A DNA stretch of 64,000 bases from Micromonospora halophytica (GCF_900090245.1 NZ_FMDN01000003.1:372001-436000); one strand, 5' to 3'; shown: positions 34,818 through 44,137, counted from the stretch's first letter. Notes: generated by a model from the sequence alone, not told the origin. A program made the numbers and translations.

Positions 34818-35660
34818 ATGCGTGCCAGGCGGGCGGCGGTGATGGCCGTGGTTGCGGCACTCTCACTGACCACCGGCGCCTGCGGTGAGGGCGACAGCGG
34901 CCCCGGTGTCATCGAGAAGGCCGCGAGGACAAAGACGCTCGCCATCGGCGTCATTCCCGACCAGCCGGGCCTCAGCCTGAAGACCGACGGCACCTACGTG
35001 GGCTTCGACGTCGAGATCGGCAAGATCGTCGCCAAGGGACTCGGCGTCGACCCGGCCAACATCCAGTGGAAGGACACCAACGTACCGATCCGCGAAGAGG
35101 CCATCAAGGAGGGCACTGTCGACCTGGTCGTGGCCGCCTACACGATCAACGACGCGCGCAAGAAGGAGGTCAGGTTCGCCGGTCCGTACTACGTCGCCGG
35201 CCAGGACCTGCTGGTCAAGACCGACTCGACCATCAGAGGGCCGGAGGACATCGACGGCAAGGTCGTCTGTTCGAACACCGGCTCGACGTCCGCCAGGCGG
35301 ATCCGGTCGCAGTATCCGAGCGTCCGCCTGCAGCAGTACGACCAGGACTCCAGGTGCCTGCCGGACCTCGAGTCAGGCGCGGTCGACGCGATGAGCACCG
35401 ACGACGTCGTCCTCCTCGGCTACTCCATGCAGCCGGAATACGTGGGCAAGTTCAAGCTGGTGGGCAAGACCTTCTCCGAAGAGCCCTACGGCATCGGAAT
35501 GAAGAAGAAGGACACAGCCGGCTGCGAGAAGATCAACGAAATTCTGCAGGCCGCCGCGCGGGACGGGTCGTACCAATCGGCCTGGAACGCCACGTTGGGC
35601 AAAAATGACCACTCGGTACCGACGCTGGACGCCGGCAGAATGAGCCACTGCGGTGCATGA
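34818..35660 (+). CDS. Glutamate-type ABC transporter substrate-binding lipoprotein
   Basis: A 280-residue family 3 solute-binding protein. The signal peptide has a lipobox ending at Cys22 (LTTGAC). Mature-domain markers are KTLAIGVIPDQPGLSLK, GFDVEIGKIVAKGLGV, GTVDLVVAAYTIND and RFAGPYYVAGQDLLV, typical of glutamate/glutamine-binding proteins. GGAAGGAGAG precedes the ATG. No permease genes follow and the ATPase is a relic, so it must work with components encoded elsewhere or be non-functional for uptake. Confidence 0.88.
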   Translation: MRARRAAVMAVVAALSLTTGACGEGDSGPGVIEKAARTKTLAIGVIPDQPGLSLKTDGTYVGFDVEIGKIVAKGLGVDPANIQWKDTNVPIREEAIKEGTVDLVVAAYTINDARKKEVRFAGPYYVAGQDLLVKTDSTIRGPEDIDGKVVCSNTGSTSARRIRSQYPSVRLQQYDQDSRCLPDLESGAVDAMSTDDVVLLGYSMQPEYVGKFKLVGKTFSEEPYGIGMKKKDTAGCEKINEILQAAARDGSYQSAWNATLGKNDHSVPTLDAGRMSHCGA

Positions 35661-35708
35661 GTGATCGAGGCCGGCAGCGGCAACGGTCGCGATCGGGGCG
35701 CCGGCGGC

Positions 35709-35744
35709 GTGAGGGGCCCCGCCACGTCGCGCGGAGCCCCTCAC
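35709..35744. terminator. Bidirectional terminator between convergent genes
   Basis: A perfect 9-bp stem GTGAGGGGC/GCCCCTCAC with a GC-rich loop, between the binding-protein gene and the large secreted protein gene. Confidence 0.7.
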
Positions 35745-35751
35745 CTGCCTG

Positions 35752-38352
35752 CTACTCGGCCACGACAATCATGTGGCCCTGGCCGGGGATGCCGTCCATG
35801 TTGGTCATGCTGTACATCTGGCTCGCGGTGACCAGATGGTGGTCGTCATGGGCGGGGTCCCACACGATGAACTTGTCGATGTCGTAGGTGCCGTTGCTGT
35901 TCTTGATGCCGGAGTAGCCCTGCACCACCAGGTAGTGCATGGTGAAGTAGTCGTCGTTGCTCCACCAGGGGATGTCCTTGGCCTGCACGACGATGGCGGC
36001 CGGCTGGCTCAGGTCGACCGAGCGGGCCAGCTTGTTCATCACCAGCTTCCACTTGTCGCTGGAGGCACCCTCGGCCGCGTAGTCGTGGTACACGTAGCTC
36101 TTGATCCCGGACCTGCCGGCGAGTTCGGCGTTGAGCACGTCGCGTACGTCCCACGGATTGGTGCCGAGCGAGTCGGTGCCGAGCTTGGCGGCGTACCCGG
36201 CCTGCGTGTCCAGCGGCGTCTTACCGAGCGACTTGAGGATCGCCTGCAGCGCGGTCGGCCCGCACCAGGTGCCGGTCTGCTGCTGCTCGCCGTTGACGTT
36301 CATGCTGGCCACCCGCAGGGTGTGCTTCCAGCCGCCGTCGATCTCGATGCCGGTCTGCAGCACCGTCGTCCCCCCGGTGGTCGAGACGAAGCTCGGCCCG
36401 TCGCAGGATCTGTCGTTGCTGTAGTACGCCGCCTGGCAGGTGTTCAACGTCAGGTCACCGGCTGAGTCGATCATCGTTAGCTTGCCGCGGATGACCCTTG
36501 AGGTGCTCAGCGGTTGCGCGTACAGGTGGGCCTTGACGCTGCTGCCGGAGTACTCCAGACAGCCGGTGTAGTACACACCCGGGTACGCCGAGGCGGCGCA
36601 CAACTCCTCGCCGCTGTCGACGCCGTCGTTCTCCGCGTCTTGGTCGGAGATGGCCTTGGTGCCCCACTTCTTGTCGGTGGACGGGTCGGCGACCGGGGCG
36701 ACGACGGCGTAGATGTTGTCGTACGTGTGCACAGCCCCGGGGTTGTTTGGGTGGAACGGGCCGACCTTCTTCACGGTGTTGCCGTAGTTGCCCTCGATGG
36801 TGGTGATCCGGCCGTCCGGCAGCACGTCGACGACGACCCCGACGTGCTGGCTGGAGTAGTAGCCGTTGCCGTAGAGGACCACGTCGCCGGGGCGGATGTT
36901 GGACTTCGAGCGCAGCAGGCCGTGGTTGCGGCCCCAGGTCTCGAAGGTGCCCGAGTACGGGAAGTACACGTCGACACCGGCCTGCTGCCAGGTCCACGAG
37001 GCGAACATCGAGCACCACGGGTCGCCGCACTTCACGGTGCCGTGGTAGCCGTAGGGGTTGCAGTTGTCGCCCCACTCGTCGGTGCCGAGCTGACCGTAGG
37101 CGGCGTTCACGATCGCCGAGCGGATGTTCGACGAGGCGACACTGCCCGGGCTCGGGGTCGTGGGCACGGTCGGGTTACCCGGTCCTCCGGTGGGCTTGGG
37201 GTCGCTGTCGCAGCGCGGCAGGATGATGTCGACCGAGCCGGTGGAGACGTAGAAGTCGGGCACCCACAGCCCGTCGCTGGTCTTGTCCCACACCGCCGAG
37301 CCGCCGTAGTTGAACTCACCGTACGCCTGGCAGGTGATGGTGAGGTAGCTGCCGCCCGGGTACTTGTCGACGACGCTGCCCGAGGTCAGGCTCTTGCCGT
37401 AGTAGCCGTTGAGGGTGGTCTTGGCGAGGAACCGGTTCCCGCCACCGGACGGCGAGTCGCTGTCGCACTGGCGCATCACGAGGCTGCTGGATCCGGTGAT
37501 GACGTAGAAGTCGGGAATCCACAGCCCGTCGCTGGTCATGTCCCAGATCGCCGAGCCGCCGTAGTTGACCTCGCCGTACGCCTGGCACATGACGGTGACG
37601 TAGCTGCCCTCACCGTACTTGTCCCAGACGTTGCCCGCGCCGAGGCTCTTCTCGAAGTAGCCGTTCAACGTCGCGCGGATCTTGAACTGGGTGCCACCGT
37701 TCGGGTTGGTGGCCACGCCGCCGCTGATGCCGATCGAGGAGCACAGCGGAACGCCGGTGATGCGACCGCTCGTGCCGGTGGTGACGTACGCGTCGGGAAC
37801 CCAGTAGCCGTCCGTCGTGTAGATCCACAGGGTCGAGCCGCCGGCGCTGACCCCGTAGTCCTGGCAGCGCACCCAGAGCGAGCTGCCGTCGGGGTACGCG
37901 TCGACGCGGATGCGGTCGTTCGGATCGGCGCTGCCGCGGCCGTCGATGGCGAACTTCACCGGGTACGGGCCGGAGTTGGAGCCGCCGCCCGACGGGGTGC
38001 CGTTGATGCCGATGGACAGGCAACGCGGAACGCCCGCGACGAAGCCGCTGGTGCCGGTGCGTACGTAGGCGTCGGGAATCCAGTAACCCTCACGGGTGTA
38101 GTCCCAGATGGTGCTGCCGCCGGCGGTCATGCCGGAGTCCTGGCAGCGCAGGTAGATCTGCTCACCGCTGAGGTACAGGTCGGTCGCGGTGCGGTCGTTC
38201 GGGTCCATGCTGCCGCGGCCGTCGATCGCGGTCGTGGCCGGGTAGGGGCCGTACAGCGGGAAGGTCGGATCGGCTTGTGCGGGAGACGTGATCGCCACGG
38301 CGGCGACCAGTGCTGTGCAGGCACTGACCGTCATGGCGAGCACGCGTTGCAA
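35752..38352 (-). CDS. Large secreted protein: four SH3-like modules, CHAP domain and C39-like peptidase
   Basis: An 866-residue protein with a signal peptide (residues 1-27, ending SPAQA). Two related modules follow, about residues 34-117 and 128-212 (each GPYP-AIDGRGS-DPNDR, CQD-G-AGGST, then P-DAYV-TGTSG). Two more of a second type lie at about 222-310 and 314-395 (TLNGY-KSL, CQAYGE-NYGGSA-WD, DGLW-PDFYV-TGS). All look like SH3-type wall-binding modules. A CHAP amidase/peptidase domain follows, with Cys447 in DPWCSMFASW and His503 in SQHVGVVVDV. The C-terminal part (about 680-866) is C39-like, with Cys697 in TGTWCGPTALQ, His806 in MHYLVVQGYSG and an Asp in VWDPAHDD. TTG start with GGAG 9 nt upstream; GTG 38343 and ATG 38334 are alternatives. 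Confidence 0.85.
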   Translation of the reverse strand: MQRVLAMTVSACTALVAAVAITSPAQADPTFPLYGPYPATTAIDGRGSMDPNDRTATDLYLSGEQIYLRCQDSGMTAGGSTIWDYTREGYWIPDAYVRTGTSGFVAGVPRCLSIGINGTPSGGGSNSGPYPVKFAIDGRGSADPNDRIRVDAYPDGSSLWVRCQDYGVSAGGSTLWIYTTDGYWVPDAYVTTGTSGRITGVPLCSSIGISGGVATNPNGGTQFKIRATLNGYFEKSLGAGNVWDKYGEGSYVTVMCQAYGEVNYGGSAIWDMTSDGLWIPDFYVITGSSSLVMRQCDSDSPSGGGNRFLAKTTLNGYYGKSLTSGSVVDKYPGGSYLTITCQAYGEFNYGGSAVWDKTSDGLWVPDFYVSTGSVDIILPRCDSDPKPTGGPGNPTVPTTPSPGSVASSNIRSAIVNAAYGQLGTDEWGDNCNPYGYHGTVKCGDPWCSMFASWTWQQAGVDVYFPYSGTFETWGRNHGLLRSKSNIRPGDVVLYGNGYYSSQHVGVVVDVLPDGRITTIEGNYGNTVKKVGPFHPNNPGAVHTYDNIYAVVAPVADPSTDKKWGTKAISDQDAENDGVDSGEELCAASAYPGVYYTGCLEYSGSSVKAHLYAQPLSTSRVIRGKLTMIDSAGDLTLNTCQAAYYSNDRSCDGPSFVSTTGGTTVLQTGIEIDGGWKHTLRVASMNVNGEQQQTGTWCGPTALQAILKSLGKTPLDTQAGYAAKLGTDSLGTNPWDVRDVLNAELAGRSGIKSYVYHDYAAEGASSDKWKLVMNKLARSVDLSQPAAIVVQAKDIPWWSNDDYFTMHYLVVQGYSGIKNSNGTYDIDKFIVWDPAHDDHHLVTASQMYSMTNMDGIPGQGHMIVVAE

Positions 38353-38491
38353 GGTACGCAGCTCCGTTCAGAGATGGTGAGCGATCCGAGCGGTCGCCCG
38401 TCTGATCAGACCGAAGCAGGCAGGGCTGCACAAGGTGGCTCATCGGGGAGGTCTCGCTGACCTTCCCGGCCGTGCGGCGAACGCCGCGTCT

Positions 38492-38521
38492 CGTGGGGCG
38501 CGGCGACCGCCACGCCCCACG
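38492..38521 (-). terminator. Terminator of the sigma-factor operon
   Basis: A perfect 9-bp stem CGTGGGGCG/CGCCCCACG with a 12-nt loop begins 10 nt beyond the stop of the 38532-39389 gene. Confidence 0.72.
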
Positions 38522-38531
38522 AAAGCCAGTC

Positions 38532-39389
38532 TCACCGCAGGTGGAACCGTTCGTCGCCGGTCATGGCCGCGAGCTGCTCGACGGAGAACGGCAGCGCCGT
38601 CAGCCCTGGACCGGTGCCCAGGCTCCTGGCCTGTGCGACGTAGACCACCACGCCGTCCGGGTGCCGGTACGCCGCCCACTGGTCGAACCGGTCGTCCCCG
38701 GTGGGACGGACCACCACGCCGACCTTCCGCCCGCCGACGGTGGACACCTGGCACTCGCCCTGCATCCCCCAGAACCGCCGGGCCAGGTCGCACGGTTCGG
38801 ACGGCAGCGTGTTGCCCGCGGTGTGCACCTCGACGGCGAGGCGGCCCGTCCGAGCCCCCTGCTTGAGGGTGACCGTGGACAGGTAGCTCCACACGTCGAC
38901 GCCGTTGATCTTGTTCTCGAACTGTGCCTGGTGGTCCCGCAGCGGCATCTGGCCGGCGGGCCGGTTCGCGGGGTTCTCCGGCGCGGTGTAGCCGGCGGGC
39001 ACCACGGCGAGGATCGCGTCGAGCAGCCGTACCCCCTGGTCGTGCCGGGTGCCGGCCCGCGCGGTCCGGTCCTGCTGCGGAACACCGTCCGGTCCGGTCG
39101 GCCAGGGCTTCGCGGTGTCCTTCGCCGACGGGTTCGGGATGCCCTGCGGCACGGGTCCGGCCGGGCCGGGGCCCGCCGGGCGGTAACCCTCCGCACCCGG
39201 GACGCCGACGGCCGCGACCCCGGCGACCGCCAGCACCGCGGCGGCGGCGCCGGTACAGGCCCAGGCGGTGTGGCGGCGGACCCGGGCCCGTCGTGCGAGG
39301 GCCAGGGCGGTGGCCGCGCTCAACGGTGGCGGCGCGTCGACCTCCGCCATCTCGCTGCGCAGCGTCTCGCGCAACTCTTCCCCGTTCAT
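38532..39389 (-). CDS. Single-pass membrane protein coupled to an ECF sigma factor
   Basis: A 285-residue protein. A short cytoplasmic N-terminus (MNGEELRETLRSEMAEVDAP) is followed by a helix at about 42-62 (AWACTGAAAAVLAVAGVAAV) and an exported C-terminal domain with a possible disulphide (EPCDLARRF, QGECQVST). The ATG overlaps the sigma-factor stop (ATGA). Genes in this position are often anti-sigma factors or sensors, but no zinc-binding anti-sigma motif is visible, so the role is inferred from linkage. Confidence 0.7.
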   Translation of the reverse strand: MNGEELRETLRSEMAEVDAPPPLSAATALALARRARVRRHTAWACTGAAAAVLAVAGVAAVGVPGAEGYRPAGPGPAGPVPQGIPNPSAKDTAKPWPTGPDGVPQQDRTARAGTRHDQGVRLLDAILAVVPAGYTAPENPANRPAGQMPLRDHQAQFENKINGVDVWSYLSTVTLKQGARTGRLAVEVHTAGNTLPSEPCDLARRFWGMQGECQVSTVGGRKVGVVVRPTGDDRFDQWAAYRHPDGVVVYVAQARSLGTGPGLTALPFSVEQLAAMTGDERFHLR

Positions 39390-39895
39390 CGTTCCCCCTT
39401 CTCGGTCCCGCTGTAGGTGGGGGTCAGGAGCCCGCGCAGCGTGTCCAGACCGCGAGCCGCCTGGCTCTTGACCGTCCCGGCCGAGCACCCGAGCAGCGCC
39501 GCCACCTCGTCGACCGACAGGTCCTCCCAGTACCGGAGCACCAGGACGGCCCGCTGGCGCGGCGGTACGGCGGCCAACGCCCGCAGCATCACCAGCCGGT
39601 TCTCCGGCGAGTCGGGCGGGGTGGGCCGTTCGGCGTCCTCCCCGCCCACCCGCTCCCGCCGCCACCAGCCGCGACGCCGCTCGTCCAGGAAGGTCCGGAC
39701 CAGGATCTGGCGCACGTAGGCGTCGAGCACCTCGTGCCGCGTCACCCGGTTCCAGACCAGGTAGAGCTTGGTGAACGCGGTCTGGACCAGGTCCTCCGCC
39801 CGATGCCAGTCACCGCAGAGCAGGTACGCGGTGCCGCGCATCGACGCCGACCGTGCGGCGAAATACTCCGCGAACGCGGTGTCGCGATCGCCCAT
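39386..39895 (-). CDS. ECF RNA polymerase sigma factor, SigE family
   Basis: A 169-residue sigma factor. Region 2 is FAEYFAARSASMRGTAYLLC and GDWHRAEDLVQTAFTKLYLV. Region 4 is LSVDEVAALLGCSAGTVKSQ. It matches the actinobacterial SigE-like (SigE-family sigma-70) group, which commonly pairs with a single-pass membrane protein encoded immediately downstream, as here. The target promoters are unknown; the nearby exported enzymes are candidates only. Confidence 0.9.
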   Translation of the reverse strand: MGDRDTAFAEYFAARSASMRGTAYLLCGDWHRAEDLVQTAFTKLYLVWNRVTRHEVLDAYVRQILVRTFLDERRRGWWRRERVGGEDAERPTPPDSPENRLVMLRALAAVPPRQRAVLVLRYWEDLSVDEVAALLGCSAGTVKSQAARGLDTLRGLLTPTYSGTEKGER

Positions 39896-40045
39896 TCGAG
39901 CCTCCGATCCCCGATTCGGAGATAGTCACGCGGGGTCGGCCTCCCAGGGTTGCAGCCGGACCGGCGCCTTCGACGCACGGCTCGCCGGCGCGAGTCCCGT
40001 CGTGTCCGGGCGGACCCGGACGGGCAGCGACCGCGCAAGCCGTCG

Positions 40046-41017
40046 TCACGGGTGCCCGTCCGCCGTGCCGTGGACCGCACGTGCGCACCGCGCACCGAGG
40101 GCTCGGACGGCCTCGACGAACTCCGGTGGCCCGGACACGGTGAAGTCGACGCCGAGCACCGTGACCATCCAGGCCAGGTCGGCCGGGGTGTCGGCGCCGA
40201 GGTGCAGCAGGCAGCTCGTCGCGTCGACGGCCTCGACGGCGCCCATGCCGGGCCAGAGCCGCCCGGCCACGAGGGTCGCCGGCTCGGGCACGGTGACCGT
40301 GGCCCGCACCGCCCACGGCCCGACGGAGAGCTGCCGTGCCAGGTACGCGGCGGCGTCGCCACCGGGTGGGTCCCGGCGGGTGAACCGGGGCCCGGTCGGT
40401 GTCCACGGCCGCAGCCGGTCCACCCGGAACGACCGCCAGTCGTCGCGGTCCGGGTCCCAGGCGATCAGGTACCAGTGTCGGCCCCAGCTGACCAGGGTGT
40501 GCGGCTCGACCAGCCGGGTCGACCGGTCGCCGTGGTGGTCGGTGTAGTCGAACCGCAGCTGTTCCCGGCGGTGGCAGGCGTCGGATATCGCGGTGAGGAC
40601 GTCCGGGTCCACGGTGGGCCCGGGGTGTGCGGCCCGGACGGTCGCCTTCTGCACCGCCGTGACCCGGTGCCGCAGGCGGGACGGCAGTACCCGCTCCAGC
40701 TTGGCCAGCGCACGCAGGGCGGTCTCGTCGATGCCGGTCACCGCGCTGGCGGCGGCGGTGCGCAGCCCGATCGCGACGGCGACCGCCTCGTCGTCGTCGA
40801 GCAGCAGGGGAGGCAGTGCCGCGCCGACGCCCAGCCGGTAGCCGGCGGTGCCCTGGGCCGCGTGCACGGGGTAGCCCAGCTCCCGCAGGCGGTCGACGTC
40901 CCGGCGTACCGTCCGGACCGTCACGCCGAGCTGGTCCGCCAGCTCGGCGCCGGACCAGTGCCGGTACGTCTGCAACAGCGACAGCAGCCTGAGCAGCCGC
41001 GCGGACGACCTCAACAT
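40046..41017 (-). CDS. YafY-type WYL-domain transcriptional regulator
   Basis: A 323-residue regulator. The N-terminal HTH is SARLLRLLSLLQTYRHWSGA and VTVRTVRRDVDRLRELGYPV. The WYL domain is EPHTLVSWGRHWYLIAWDPD with a C-terminal WCX extension. WYL proteins bind ligands or nucleic acid and usually regulate a divergent gene; the epoxide hydrolase starts 63 bp away on the other strand. ATG 41017 matches the family start (MLR-SARLLRLLSLLQ); GTG 41038 is an alternative. Confidence 0.88.
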   Translation of the reverse strand: MLRSSARLLRLLSLLQTYRHWSGAELADQLGVTVRTVRRDVDRLRELGYPVHAAQGTAGYRLGVGAALPPLLLDDDEAVAVAIGLRTAAASAVTGIDETALRALAKLERVLPSRLRHRVTAVQKATVRAAHPGPTVDPDVLTAISDACHRREQLRFDYTDHHGDRSTRLVEPHTLVSWGRHWYLIAWDPDRDDWRSFRVDRLRPWTPTGPRFTRRDPPGGDAAAYLARQLSVGPWAVRATVTVPEPATLVAGRLWPGMGAVEAVDATSCLLHLGADTPADLAWMVTVLGVDFTVSGPPEFVEAVRALGARCARAVHGTADGHP

Positions 41018-41067
41018 GACCACGAGACTGCCAGCCACTTAGGTCCGGAACTGACCTGACCGGCTCC

Positions 41068-41073
41068 TACCGT
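41068..41073 (+). promoter_or_regulatory. -10 box for the epoxide hydrolase gene (TACCGT)
   Basis: TACCGT ends 7 nt before GTG 41081, consistent with a leaderless transcript. It lies in the short region shared with the divergent WYL regulator. Confidence 0.5.
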
Positions 41074-41080
41074 CGGATCC

Positions 41081-42283
41081 GTGACGACATCACCGGACAT
41101 TCAACCCTTCCGTATCGACGTGCCCGGCTCCCAGTTGGACGACCTGACGGCTCGGCTGGCGAGCACCCGCTGGCCCGACCTGCCCGACGTCGGCTGGCAC
41201 CGCGGCGTGCCGGTGTCCTACCTGCGCACGCTCGCCGAGCACTGGCGCACCGGGTACGACTGGCGCCGGCACGAGGCGGCGCTCAACGAGATCCCGCAGT
41301 ACGTCACCGAGGTCGACGGTCAGCGGCTGCACTTCCTGCACGTACGCTCGCCCGAGCCGGACGCGACCCCGTTGCTGCTGTTGCACGGCTCGGCGGGCTC
41401 GTTCGTGGAGTTCCTCGACGGCATCGGCCCGCTGACCGACCCGAAGGCCCACGGCGCCGACCCGGCCGACGCGTTCCACCTGGTGATTCCGTCGCTGCCC
41501 GGCTTCGCGTTCTCCACGCCGCTGTCCGGGCCCGGTTGGGGCAGCGAGCGGATGGCCGGCGCGCTCGTGCGGCTGATGGCCCGCCTCGGCTACGACCGTT
41601 ACGGCGTGCAGGGCGGCGACACCGGGTCCTGGGTCGCCCCGGCGATCGGCCGGCAGGCCTCGGACCGGGTCGTCGGGGTCCACGTCAACGCGCTGCTCAC
41701 CTTCCCGACCGGCGCGGCGGGGGAACTCGACGGGCTCACCGAGATCGAGCGACGGCGTCTCGAGGCGATGGAGAGCTACAACGACGGCTACCTCCAGATC
41801 CAGGCGAAGTCACCACACACGCTGGCGTACGGGCTGCAGGACTCCCCGGTCGCCCAGCTCGCCTGGATCCTGGAGCTGTTCCAGCGGCTGACCGACCACC
41901 CCGACGACGGGCTCGCGGAGGACGTGGTCGGCCGGGACCGGTTGCTGACCAACGTCATGCTCTACTGGCTGACCGGTGCGGGCGGCTCGTCCGCCCAGGT
42001 CTACTACGAGGACATCACCGCCAGCGCGTGGGGCGACGAGGCGTGGGGCGACGGCACGGGATGCGGTGCCGGCGACGCCGGCCGGGAGGCGGCGGCACCG
42101 GGCACCGTACCCACCGGGGTCCTGGTCGCCACCACCCGGGACGTCACGGTCCGCCGCTTCGCCGAGCGCGACCACCACGTGGTGCACTGGTCGGAGTACG
42201 ACCGCGGCGGGCACTTCTTCGCGCTGGAGCAGCCCGATCTGTTCGTCGCCGACGTGCGGCAGTTCTTCGGCAAGGTCCGCTAG
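41081..42283 (+). CDS. Epoxide hydrolase (EHN-type alpha/beta-hydrolase)
   Basis: A 400-residue enzyme. The N-terminal EHN domain is [20 protein letters not shown] and [20 protein letters not shown]. The hydrolase core has [14 protein letters not shown] (oxyanion region), nucleophile Asp180 in [11 protein letters not shown], and the C-terminal His in [13 protein letters not shown]. It would open epoxides by ester-intermediate hydrolysis. The divergent WYL regulator is the likely controller. A Gly/Ala-rich insertion around residues 320-345 ([20 protein letters not shown]) is unusual and may be a loop. Confidence 0.9.
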   Translation: MTTSPDIQPFRIDVPGSQLDDLTARLASTRWPDLPDVGWHRGVPVSYLRTLAEHWRTGYDWRRHEAALNEIPQYVTEVDGQRLHFLHVRSPEPDATPLLLLHGSAGSFVEFLDGIGPLTDPKAHGADPADAFHLVIPSLPGFAFSTPLSGPGWGSERMAGALVRLMARLGYDRYGVQGGDTGSWVAPAIGRQASDRVVGVHVNALLTFPTGAAGELDGLTEIERRRLEAMESYNDGYLQIQAKSPHTLAYGLQDSPVAQLAWILELFQRLTDHPDDGLAEDVVGRDRLLTNVMLYWLTGAGGSSAQVYYEDITASAWGDEAWGDGTGCGAGDAGREAAAPGTVPTGVLVATTRDVTVRRFAERDHHVVHWSEYDRGGHFFALEQPDLFVADVRQFFGKVR

Positions 42284-42289
42284 CCGTCC

Positions 42290-42330
42290 CCGCCCGGGCC
42301 GGGCCCGCGCGTGCGGCCCGGCCCGGGCGG
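42290..42330. terminator. Bidirectional terminator between epoxide hydrolase and GH43
   Basis: A perfect 16-bp stem (CCGCCCGGGCCGGGCC and its complement) with a 9-nt loop in the convergent gap. Confidence 0.85.
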
Positions 42331-42346
42331 AGGCGAGTGCGTCGGG

Positions 42347-43972
42347 TCAGTGCTCCCGGTAGGTGGCGAGGTCGAAGTCGGCGTGCACACCGTCGCCGCC
42401 GAGGTCCTGCACCCACAGGCCGAGGAACGCGCCGGTGAAGCCCCACGCCGCCGGTTCCCCGTCGATGATCAGCGCGGCGTGTTCGTCGGAGAGGATGGTG
42501 GCGTCCAGTTCCACCGGGAGCTGTCGCCAGCCGGCGCCGAGGTCGTGGGCGAAACGCACGACGGGCCCGTCGAACACCGCTCGCAGGCCGACCCGGGCGG
42601 CGCCGGTGGCGTCGACGGTGAGTGCGGGGTACGCGGTGCGCCGGCCGCTGTCGGAGCTGAGCAGCTCCAGCACCGTCCGGCCGTCGTCGGCGCGGGTCAG
42701 GTAGAGGTGGTGCCAGTTGAGCGTGTTGTAGTAGGCGGTGATCCCGGCCAGCTGGCGGTGGTCGACCGGGTCGAACTCGACGACGGTCTCCAGCGAACAG
42801 TGCGTCGCGCCGACGCGCCGTGCGACCAGGCTGGGGGTCTGCCGGCCCACCGGGGACTGTCCGCCGTGAACGCGCAGGTGGGACGGGCGCGACCGCAGGT
42901 CGATCCAGTCCGGGGTGGCCGGCCGGCGCAACGTCGACCAGCAGTGATCGAGCTGTGGGTCGTCGAAGTGGTCGGTGGCGGGCTCCGCCGGCCACGGGTG
43001 TGCGGGCAGGCCGGGCGCGACGACCTCGTCCGCCGGCACGCCGCCCGGGATCCGGGGCCAGCCGCCCCGCGGCCACTCGACCCGCTGGATCGCGGTCTCC
43101 CGCCCGAGCACGCAGTTGCCCAGTGGGGTGTAGGGACGGCCGACCAGGTGGGCCAGGTACCACTCGCCGTGCGGGGTGCGAACCAGGCTGCCGTGACCGG
43201 CCTTCTGCAGCCGCAGGTCGGGCCGGCCCACGGAGGTCAGCAGCGGCCCTTCCGGGTCCACCTCGTACGGCCCGAACAGCTCGCGCGACCGGGCCACGGT
43301 GACCTGGTGCTCCCAGCTGGTGCCCCCCTCGGCGGTGATCAGCCAGTACCAGCCGTCGTGGCGGTACAGGTGCGGGCCCTCGGTGAGCCCGGCCGGGGTG
43401 CCGGTGAACAGCAGGCGTGGTCGGCCGACGAGGCGGCGCGCGACCCGGTCGTACTGCTGGATCTCGATGCCGCCGAAGCGGTCGCGACCTGGCCGCCAGT
43501 CGGCGCTCATGCTCAACAGCCAGCTGGTGCCGTCGTCGTCGTGGAACAGCGAGGCGTCGAACCCGTGCCCGTGCAGCTTCACCGGGTCGGACCAGGGGCC
43601 GCCGATGTCGGGGGCGGTGACCAGGTAGTTCTGCGGGTCCCAGTAGCCGCTGGCGAAGCTGGCCACGTCGCTGTAGACGAGGTGGAACTCGCCGTCGTGC
43701 CAGGACAGGTCGGGTGCCCACACCCCGTTGGAGTCGCCGCAGCCGCGCAGGTCGAGCAGGCGGCGCTCGGTGATGATCCCGCCCAGCGGACGCCAGTGCA
43801 CGAGGTCGCGCGAGTGGTGCACGCGGACTCCCGGATACCACTCGAACGTCGAGGTGGCCAGGTAGTAGTCGTCGCCGACCCGCAGGATCGACGGGTCCGG
43901 GTGGAACCCGGCGAGGACGGGATTGCGGATCGACCGGGCAGCGGTCGCCACGTCAACGGTCTCGGTCGACAC
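42347..43972 (-). CDS. GH43 beta-xylosidase/arabinofuranosidase
   Basis: A 541-residue glycoside hydrolase. The five-bladed propeller begins NPVLAGFHPDPSILRVGDDY (the conserved general-base Asp). The middle Asp is in GHGFDASLFHDDDGTSWLLS, and the proton-donor Glu in GLTEGPHLY. A C-terminal beta-sandwich follows from about residue 330, typical of XynB-like GH43 enzymes. There is no signal peptide, so it probably acts inside the cell on imported xylo- or arabino-oligosaccharides. GTG start with GAGGAG. It is divergent from the sugar ABC transporter and shares its operator type. Confidence 0.9.
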   Translation of the reverse strand: MSTETVDVATAARSIRNPVLAGFHPDPSILRVGDDYYLATSTFEWYPGVRVHHSRDLVHWRPLGGIITERRLLDLRGCGDSNGVWAPDLSWHDGEFHLVYSDVASFASGYWDPQNYLVTAPDIGGPWSDPVKLHGHGFDASLFHDDDGTSWLLSMSADWRPGRDRFGGIEIQQYDRVARRLVGRPRLLFTGTPAGLTEGPHLYRHDGWYWLITAEGGTSWEHQVTVARSRELFGPYEVDPEGPLLTSVGRPDLRLQKAGHGSLVRTPHGEWYLAHLVGRPYTPLGNCVLGRETAIQRVEWPRGGWPRIPGGVPADEVVAPGLPAHPWPAEPATDHFDDPQLDHCWSTLRRPATPDWIDLRSRPSHLRVHGGQSPVGRQTPSLVARRVGATHCSLETVVEFDPVDHRQLAGITAYYNTLNWHHLYLTRADDGRTVLELLSSDSGRRTAYPALTVDATGAARVGLRAVFDGPVVRFAHDLGAGWRQLPVELDATILSDEHAALIIDGEPAAWGFTGAFLGLWVQDLGGDGVHADFDLATYREH

Positions 43973-43995
43973 GTGGACTCCTCTGGTGCGGTTCT

Positions 43996-44014
43996 CGGAA
44001 ACTTTCGGAGAGTA
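43996..44014 (-). promoter_or_regulatory. LacI-type operator and -10 box of the GH43 gene
   Basis: CGGAAACTTTCGG (43996-44008) contains the dyad GAAA-C-TTTC. It lies just downstream of a minus-strand -10 box TACTCT (44014-44009), so binding would block GH43 transcription. A weaker related dyad (CCGGAAGTTCGGG) lies just beyond it. Confidence 0.6.
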
Positions 44015-44075
44015 TTCCGGAAGTTCGGGAAGTCCTGACCACGCTAGCCGTTCTCAGCGCGATGCGACAGACCCC

Positions 44076-44104
44076 TTGACCCGCACGGAATCAGCTCGTA
44101 GCGT
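44076..44104 (+). promoter_or_regulatory. Promoter of the sugar ABC transporter operon
   Basis: TTGACC (44076-44081) and TAGCGT (44099-44104) are separated by 17 bp, the best housekeeping-type promoter in the window. Predicted transcription start is around 44111. Confidence 0.7.
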
Positions 44105-44137
44105 GCCGGCCATCGATCGGTAATACCGAGCAAGACC

